NCBI GenBank assembly: GCA_005879655.1
Contig: VBJK01000070.1
Span: 23,148 to 60,780, forward strand
Origin: Chloroflexota bacterium
GTDB taxonomy: Bacteria; Chloroflexota; Ktedonobacteria; Ktedonobacterales; Ktedonobacteraceae
Reading direction: 5' to 3'
DNA length: 37,633 bases
The notes under the pieces were generated by a model. It saw nothing but the letters and a program-made list of their open reading frames with translations, ran no database searches and was not told where the DNA came from. The position numbers and the translations under genes are program-made. Shown here one piece after another: positions 32,654 through 37,633 of the stretch (position 1 is its first letter; every line of letters starts with the position of its first letter).

Positions 32654-33661
32654 ATGGCGAAGTTTTATTATGGTGGTCAGGCAGTCATCGAAGGTGTTAT
32701 GATGCGTGGCCGCTCATCTGCTGCGGTAGCGATACGCAAGCCAGATCACAGCATCTATCTGTATGAGGAGCCGCTCAATCCGCGTCTCTACCAGAATAAA
32801 ATCTTTCGCCTGCCATTTTTACGTGGCATCTTGCTCTTGTGGGAGATGCTGGTGCTAGGAACACGTTTGATGACGCTAGCGGCGAATGTTGCGGCAGGCG
32901 CGCTCGATCCCGATACAGATGCGGCGATAACGGGGCATGACACATCATCTGCCAGTAAGGCGAGCACGCTTCCATCTGTACAAAAACCGCCAGAGATTGG
33001 CGGTATGGCATTAGTGAGTACACTGCTCATCTCGTTGACCCTTGCCATCGCAATCTTCTTTGTGGGACCGCTACTTGTCACCAGTCTGTTCGGTCGTGTT
33101 ATCGGTGAGGGCTGGCTCAACCTCTTGCTTGAAGGGGTTATTCGGCTGGCTCTGCTCATTGGTTATCTGCTACTGATTGGACGTGTCCCGGATATCCAGC
33201 GTGTTTTCGGCTACCATGGTGCAGAACACAAAGCCATCAATGCACTGGAACACGGAGATCCTCTTGATGTATTGCATGTACAACGCGCATCTCGTGTACA
33301 TACGCGCTGTGGAACTGGTTTCTTGCTTATTGTCATGGTGCTCTCCATCTTTGTCTTTGCATTAGTCGGCTCACCCGTGTTACCGCTGAAGATCCTTTCT
33401 CGTATTGTGCTAGTGCCCGTCGTTGCTGGCATTGCTTATGAGTTGATGCGTCTGGGAGCGGCCAACTATCGTTTTCGTGTTGTGCGCTGGTTACTGGCTC
33501 CCGGCTTAGCTTTACAGGGGTTAACGACGCGGGAGCCGGATGAGAGTATGATTGAGTGCGCCATTGCAGCGCTCAAACGCGTGTTGCAACGTGACCAAGT
33601 AGAGCATCCTAGTGATGAGCCGGGCGACAAGTCTTTGCCACCACTCGTCAAATTGTCATAA
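32654..33661 (+). CDS. DUF1385 (YqhQ-like) membrane protein
   Basis: Member of the DUF1385 family, 335 residues. The start FYYGGQAVIEGVMMRGR and the central RVFGYHGAEHKAINALEHGD (with HxxEHK) and RVHTRCGTGFLLIVM are diagnostic. Four to five hydrophobic segments follow a central Ser/Ala-rich insert of about 40 residues. Function is not established; the family is widespread in Gram-positive and Chloroflexota genomes, often near rpmE, as here (two genes away). AAGGAG lies 12 nt before the ATG. Confidence 0.9.
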   Translation: MAKFYYGGQAVIEGVMMRGRSSAAVAIRKPDHSIYLYEEPLNPRLYQNKIFRLPFLRGILLLWEMLVLGTRLMTLAANVAAGALDPDTDAAITGHDTSSASKASTLPSVQKPPEIGGMALVSTLLISLTLAIAIFFVGPLLVTSLFGRVIGEGWLNLLLEGVIRLALLIGYLLLIGRVPDIQRVFGYHGAEHKAINALEHGDPLDVLHVQRASRVHTRCGTGFLLIVMVLSIFVFALVGSPVLPLKILSRIVLVPVVAGIAYELMRLGAANYRFRVVRWLLAPGLALQGLTTREPDESMIECAIAALKRVLQRDQVEHPSDEPGDKSLPPLVKLS

Positions 33662-33693
33662 AGGCATCAGCTAGCCGTCAATTTTTTATGCCA

Positions 33694-33799
33694 GGGAGTA
33701 GGGCAACCACAAGGGATTGCCCCTACAATGGACGGCTCTCAGCCTGCAAGGTACTCTCGTACCATTGTAGGGGCAATCCCTTGTCGTTGCCCTGCTCCC
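33694..33799. repeat. Family B hairpin repeat, intergenic copy
   Basis: Inverted repeat with 38-bp arms at 33694-33731 and 33762-33799 with two mismatches (GGGAGTAGGGCAACCACAAG... and complement), 30-bp centre. It is the same family as the mutL copies but with CACAAGG for CACCAGG and a different centre. It lies between the DUF1385 and phosphatase genes, and ends about 7 nt before the phosphatase ribosome site. Confidence 0.9.
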
Positions 33800-33818
33800 C
33801 GCAAGGAAGGATATCCCC

Positions 33819-34511
33819 ATGTCATCTGAACCGACTACTCCTCCACTGGCCAAAGAGCAAGAGAAGCCAGTTGCTACGCCTGTTGCTACTGATGTTACGG
33901 TAGTTCCGCCACGTGTGCGTTTCTCGATACTGCGTTGGGCAGTGACGGGTGTCATAAGGCTCTCCTATCGTTGCTGGACACGGGTGGCAGCAGCGCTCTG
34001 CCCCGAAGATTCGCTCGGTGAACGAATTGCAGAATCTCTGCATATTCCGTTGCCCGACCGGTTGAATATGAGCTGGGTGACAGATAACTTGGCCGTTGGG
34101 GGACGCGTGCGCCCTGGCGATATAAAAGCACTGGCACTCGCTGGCGTAACGCACGTAGTAGATACCCGCTCTGAATACTGCGATGACCGCGCAGCCTTAG
34201 CACAGGAACATATTACACTGCTACACCTACCAGCACCTGATACCTATCCATTAACCGTTGAGCAGTTGACGGAAGGAGCAAGCTGGGTACAGCAGCAGCT
34301 TCAGCAAGGTGGACGTGTACTGATCCATTGCGAGCACGGTGTTGGGCGTAGCGTTTTGCTCACGTGTGCAGCCTTGGTCTATAACGGTATGCATGCGCAT
34401 GATGCATTGCAATTAGTACAACAAAAACGTTGGCAAGCAGCGCCTAATCATCGACAGGTAGGACGCTTAGAAGAGTTCGAGCAGTATTGTCGGTCGCACG
34501 CTAAGGCATAG
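33819..34511 (+). CDS. Dual-specificity-type protein phosphatase
   Basis: Cysteine-based phosphatase of 230 residues. The P-loop LIHCEHGVGRS carries nucleophile Cys171 and Arg177 (CX5R), and Asp141 in LPAPDTYP is the likely general acid. VTDNLAVGGRVRPGD marks the start of the DSP fold (about 88). The N-terminal 80 residues hold a hydrophobic/basic stretch (FSILRWAVTGVIRLSYRCW) that may tether the protein to the membrane. It could reverse Ser/Thr/Tyr phosphorylation or act on a phospholipid such as phosphatidylglycerophosphate (PTPMT1-like). AAGGAAGG lies 8 nt before the ATG. The 3' end overlaps the converging HAD gene by 64 nt. Confidence 0.87.
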   Translation: MSSEPTTPPLAKEQEKPVATPVATDVTVVPPRVRFSILRWAVTGVIRLSYRCWTRVAAALCPEDSLGERIAESLHIPLPDRLNMSWVTDNLAVGGRVRPGDIKALALAGVTHVVDTRSEYCDDRAALAQEHITLLHLPAPDTYPLTVEQLTEGASWVQQQLQQGGRVLIHCEHGVGRSVLLTCAALVYNGMHAHDALQLVQQKRWQAAPNHRQVGRLEEFEQYCRSHAKA

Positions 34512-35338
34512 CGTTCGATTGCCAGAGCAACGCCATCTTCAGTATTGCTGGCAGTGGTAGCATGAGCCATGGCTTTTACTTGCGCTGATGCCTGCCCCAT
34601 GGCCACTCCCCAGCCGACGCTTTGCAACATCTCGATATCATTGTTGTTATCGCCAATCGCCATCACCTGGCTCAATGGGATCTGTAAGTGGCGAGCCAGC
34701 GCCTCTACGCCGCTGGCCTTGGAACACATTTTGTGCATAATCGCCATCTCTGCCGTACCGTAGTTGCCACTGCTAATAATATTCCATGAACAATCAAGCG
34801 TAGAAATTGCGGGGATCAGGGTGTGCGTAATCTCCTCTGACGCAAAAGCCAGGACACGCAAAGGGTCCGCTTGTCCAACACAGCAGTTGTCATAGTGAAC
34901 GCGCTGTAAATTGTGTGGGGTGAAGGAAAAATAGGTGGAGACCCAATCGTTATCAAACTCGGCATGTCCAGTCCATGTCTCCTCAATGTTATCGCGCATA
35001 TGATGAACCACCGGTTGAATTTTGTACTCAACCAATATTTCCACTACTTCTTGTGCAATATGCGCCTGAAGTTGATGGCTATGAAGCACGGTGCCTTGTG
35101 GGTGTTCTACAATCAATGCCCCATCATAAAGAATGATAGGAATATCAATGCCCAACTCTTCCGCAAAGATGAGGCTATTATGATAGCGCCTGCCCGTGGC
35201 TAGGGTGACAATAATGCCTGCTTCTCGTGCCGCCTGGATAGCATCACGCGTGCGAGGTGTAATGTGTTTTTGTGGTGTTAGTAGCGTTCCGTCGATATCT
35301 ATGGCAATTAATTTAATTGGTGCTTGTGGCGTAGACAC
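34448..35338 (-). CDS. Cof-type HAD-IIB phosphatase
   Basis: Haloacid-dehalogenase-superfamily sugar-phosphate/FMN-type hydrolase of 296 residues. Motif I is IAIDIDGTLLT (nucleophile Asp), motif II VTLATGRRY, and motif III/IV MAIGDNNNDIEMLQ; the C2B cap between is as in Cof/YidA proteins. The start is GTG at 35338 with GAGGA upstream; the frame stays open to 35512, but that part lies across a promoter and terminator-like hairpin. The C-terminus (about 20 residues past the normal end) is encoded over the end of the converging phosphatase gene. Specificity cannot be read. Confidence 0.9.
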   Translation of the reverse strand: MSTPQAPIKLIAIDIDGTLLTPQKHITPRTRDAIQAAREAGIIVTLATGRRYHNSLIFAEELGIDIPIILYDGALIVEHPQGTVLHSHQLQAHIAQEVVEILVEYKIQPVVHHMRDNIEETWTGHAEFDNDWVSTYFSFTPHNLQRVHYDNCCVGQADPLRVLAFASEEITHTLIPAISTLDCSWNIISSGNYGTAEMAIMHKMCSKASGVEALARHLQIPLSQVMAIGDNNNDIEMLQSVGWGVAMGQASAQVKAMAHATTASNTEDGVALAIERYALACDRQYCSNSSKRPTCR

Positions 35339-35358
35339 TATGCTAACATCCTCATCAT

Positions 35359-35404
35359 AAAAAAGTAATAAGGATGCGACGGCCAATAAAGGTGCCGTCG
35401 CATC
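35359..35404 (-). terminator. Terminator-like hairpin in the HAD gene leader (or end of TPR gene)
   Basis: Minus strand: GATGCGACGGC (35404-35394), 10-nt loop, GCCGTCGCATC (35383-35373), a perfect 11-bp stem, followed by CTTATTACTTTTTT with six T at 35364-35359. It lies after a promoter (35449-35421) and just before the HAD start at 35338, so it is either an attenuator for the HAD gene or a terminator of the upstream TPR gene. Confidence 0.7.
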
Positions 35405-35420
35405 TGCTTGACTATAGCTT

Positions 35421-35449
35421 ATTATACTACAAGGATCGTTTTTATCCAA
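35421..35449 (-). promoter_or_regulatory. Promoter of the HAD phosphatase gene
   Basis: Minus strand TTGGAT (35449-35444), 17-bp spacer, TATAAT (35426-35421): consensus -10 and correct spacing. The transcript would start near 35414, giving a 76-nt leader that contains the hairpin at 35404-35373. Confidence 0.7.
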
Positions 35450-35483
35450 ATGCAGTATGGAGGAACAATACTCCGCCGGGCAA

Positions 35484-36530
35484 TCACAACGGATCGCCCG
35501 GCGAACCAGCATCTTCTTGCACTAATTTAGGACGGGCCACCTTCTTCTCTTTTTTCTGATACATCATACGCACAGCTTTTTCATGAATACGACGAGCAGG
35601 CGGGTATTCTGCATTGAGACGAACCGCCTGTTCAGCTACGCTGGCAGCCTCCCTATAGCGGTCGAGGCGATAGAGCGTATCGGCTTTTAGCGTCCAGAAG
35701 CGCACATCGCGTGGTGCCAATTCGATAACTTGCTCGATGGCCTTGCGGGCTTCTTCATATTGTCCCAGACCACGACAGGCCCGCATATAGGACTCTCTGC
35801 CCAAAAGACTGGTGGGGGTCAGTTCGAGTAACTTCGCCGCAGTATTCTTTAGTGCATCATACATTTCAAGCGAGCGCAATGCCTGAGCGGCCTGGGTCAA
35901 GAGAGGAATGTTGTTGGGGTCAAGCGTCAATGCATGGCGCGTAACCTCTACGACCTCTTGCATACGTCCGACTTTGCACAGAATGTCACCCTTCATTTGT
36001 AGCGCGAAGAGATGATCGGGATCTTGCTTGAGACTCTGGTCAAGTGCTTCCAGTGCTTCCATGATACGCTGGACATTAAATAGGGCAACGCCTTTATTGG
36101 CCCAAGCACGTGCATCCTGTGGAGCTAGCTCGATGGCACGCTGTGCGCTACGTAGCGCTTCAGGTAGTTTCTGTTGTAAAAGTTGCAGTCCGCTCCGATT
36201 GAGCCAAGCGAGCGGCAAATTAGTATCGAGCAGCAATGCCTGATCATTGGCAATCGTCGCTTCAGAGAGCCGCTCTAGTTTTTGTAGCGCACGCGCTTTG
36301 AAGGCCAACCCTTGCGCCGAGTTGGGATAAAAGTGTAAGATGCGCTCTGCGAGAGTGTGGAGCGATTCATAGCAACCCAGCGCATCGAGTGAGGCAGCAA
36401 TACCTATGAGAGCATCTTCATCTTGCTCGTCATGTTCAATGAGTTTTAGAAATGTTTCGTTCGCCTGCGGCCAATGGCGAGCTTTCAGATACTCATGTGC
36501 GCGTTGCCGTAGTTCGTTAAGATCACTCAC
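35484..36530 (-). CDS. Tetratricopeptide repeat protein
   Basis: 348 residues made almost wholly of 34-residue TPR-type helix pairs (for example ARAWANKGVALFNVQRIMEA and VRFWTLKADTLYRLDRYREA, with A-x-P-x-D/N hinges such as ELAPQD and ELAPRD); about eight to nine repeats. No enzyme domain, signal or membrane segment, so it is a cytoplasmic scaffold or assembly protein; the partner is unknown. The start is GTG at 36530, with AGGA only 3 nt upstream, so initiation may be weak. The basic C-terminus (QKKEKKVARPK) ends in a short acidic tail. A hairpin lies 80 nt after its stop. Confidence 0.9.
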   Translation of the reverse strand: MSDLNELRQRAHEYLKARHWPQANETFLKLIEHDEQDEDALIGIAASLDALGCYESLHTLAERILHFYPNSAQGLAFKARALQKLERLSEATIANDQALLLDTNLPLAWLNRSGLQLLQQKLPEALRSAQRAIELAPQDARAWANKGVALFNVQRIMEALEALDQSLKQDPDHLFALQMKGDILCKVGRMQEVVEVTRHALTLDPNNIPLLTQAAQALRSLEMYDALKNTAAKLLELTPTSLLGRESYMRACRGLGQYEEARKAIEQVIELAPRDVRFWTLKADTLYRLDRYREAASVAEQAVRLNAEYPPARRIHEKAVRMMYQKKEKKVARPKLVQEDAGSPGDPL

Positions 36531-36684
36531 AGTTCCTGTTTTTTCCTTAATGATTGCTCACCTACCTTTTGGAGTTCCTTGATAGCGTCCCTATTATCTC
36601 ATGATAGTTTACTTTTGGCTATACCCTCGCTCCATTCTAGGGTTTACACTCGTATAGAACAGGTTTGACACCTTTATTGACACC

Positions 36685-37371
36685 CTATGACGTCAAATCT
36701 GGGAGATTTCTTCTCATTGAGAGAGATTCTGGAAAGAGTATTCTTGACGGTATTGGTTGAGAGAGAACCTGCTCAGTCGTCTCATCATGAAGTGAGAGGC
36801 CACGAGATCTCCCTTTGAGAATGTGCCAGATTTCTAGCTCAGGCCAAGCCACCTGGTGGAGAAATGTGCTAAAGTTTCGTCCTTCTTGCAATGCGTGTCG
36901 AATACGTTCTTCACGCATATGGGTCTGCTTTTGAGCATCATCGTAACGGTGTGACAATTTGATAGAAAGATCAACATCACCCAAGGTTGGACTATCGCTG
37001 AGATAACTGCCAAAGATGATGACTTGCGCGATCCGATAGGCGTAATCGTTACATGCATTGATTGTCTGAACACGTTCAAGGAACTCTTTAATTAATCGAT
37101 CTGCCGTGCGTCGTGTTATTGGTTTTTCTGCTTTTGCGTTCGCAAGGGCATTTCCTTGCGTGGTTGTATACCATATTTCTTGCGATTCCTCGGCAGGCTC
37201 AATATATCCCTCGGTAACAAGGTTCTGCAATATTTGCTTGGCTGTGGCAATATCAACATCCAAGCAAGTTGCAATGGCGTCCACGGTAATGCTTGTTCTA
37301 TGATTGCGTAGAAAGTCCCGTATTGTTAGGACTGGTTGGCCAGCGATCACATCATTCGACTGAATACGCAT
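36685..37371 (-). CDS. Winged-helix plus nucleotidyltransferase-domain protein
   Basis: 228 residues. Residues of about 15-75 read as a winged helix (SITVDAIATCLDVDIATAKQ, then NLVTEGYIEP). Residues of about 105-165 hold a Pol-beta-like nucleotidyltransferase core, VIIFGSYLSDSPTLGDVDLS (GS...DxD), without the third acidic residue evident. The DNA-binding part suggests a stand-alone regulator or an AMP/UMP-transferring enzyme of the MNT type; no HEPN toxin partner is next to it. ATG at 37371 has a weak ribosome site. The gene lies alone at the window's right, with no gene seen from 37372 to 37633. Confidence 0.8.
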   Translation of the reverse strand: MRIQSNDVIAGQPVLTIRDFLRNHRTSITVDAIATCLDVDIATAKQILQNLVTEGYIEPAEESQEIWYTTTQGNALANAKAEKPITRRTADRLIKEFLERVQTINACNDYAYRIAQVIIFGSYLSDSPTLGDVDLSIKLSHRYDDAQKQTHMREERIRHALQEGRNFSTFLHQVAWPELEIWHILKGRSRGLSLHDETTEQVLSQPIPSRILFPESLSMRRNLPDLTS

Positions 37372-37633
37372 ACGTTTCTTCTCACTTTATACACCAACTA
37401 GTTCTTTTCAGGAAGAAAAACTTCTATCTCATAAGGTAGTATATCTCAAAACTCACACAAAAGCAGAGTCAATGCGCCCAGGTTATCTACTGCTAAGTGT
37501 GTGGTCAAAAACATTTATGAAACCAGCGCTTACCCATCGAGCGCAAGAAGAATGACTGACAGAATTGCGCTGTCATGGCGATGTTCTCATGTATTCTATT
37601 GTAGAGTAGTGCTAGGGCCAGTAGAAATGTACT

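Noticed and set aside
36685..37371. MNT-HEPN toxin-antitoxin pair
   Set aside because: Only the nucleotidyltransferase-like gene is here, with a winged helix in front; no HEPN partner is visible in adjacent sequence.

Overview
The window reads as a bacterial chromosomal segment with moderately high GC coding DNA and AT-richer gaps. It carries about 30 protein genes and no recognisable rRNA, tRNA, transposase, prophage or CRISPR array. A large actinobacteria/Chloroflexota-like organism is suggested by Ser/Thr kinases (one built to be joined to a PQQ-type beta-propeller), two membrane GT-C glycosyltransferases, a membrane-anchored sulfite-oxidase-like molybdoenzyme, an MGDG-synthase-type glycosyltransferase and many short palindromic repeats. 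My best guess is Chloroflexota, class Ktedonobacteria. This is inference from gene content only.

Layout. 1-3.9 kb (-): mutL followed by priA (priA runs off the left edge), both carrying in-frame repeat insertions. 4.1-7.8 kb: a class III aminotransferase and an inositol-monophosphatase-family enzyme (-), divergent from a Gfo/Idh/MocA dehydrogenase (+), possibly a small cyclitol or amino-sugar module. 7.8-10.5 kb: a lone receiver domain, a broken Ser/Thr kinase and a PPP-type phosphatase. 10.8-14.8 kb (+): APC permease, an HNH-ACT fusion protein, a small membrane protein and mobA. 15.0-20.6 kb (-): a tightly packed block of GT2 glycosyltransferase, TIGR04282-type transferase, radical SAM protein, GT-C mannosyltransferase-like protein and membrane-anchored molybdoenzyme. 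mobA, a molybdenum-cofactor gene, converges on it. 20.7-27.1 kb (-): Na+/H+ antiporter, second GT-C enzyme, purB and a GMC oxidoreductase. 27.1-30.0 kb (-): remnants of a HicAB toxin-antitoxin pair and a receptor kinase separated by a frameshift from its eight-repeat propeller. 30.3-34.5 kb (+): small unknown protein, rpmE with a clear terminator, MGDG-synthase-like glycosyltransferase, DUF1385 protein and a dual-specificity phosphatase. 34.4-37.4 kb (-): Cof-type HAD phosphatase with a possible attenuator, TPR protein, and a winged-helix nucleotidyltransferase. I see no gene in 37372-37633.

Two themes stand out. First, the segment is full of short palindromic elements of at least four families (A: core GCGCAAT-NN-ATTGCGC; B: hairpins with 32-38 bp arms carrying CCCCTACAATGG; C: TTGGGG-palindrome units; D: a 90-bp unit ending ATTGAAA). 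Family A lies between genes, while B, C and D also sit inside or at the end of reading frames and are translated. Second, five loci (kinase, radical SAM, GT2, kinase/propeller, hicB) are broken by small deletions or frameshifts while flanking homology is well kept. That points either to assembly error or to active gene decay, and it should be settled before any functional reading.
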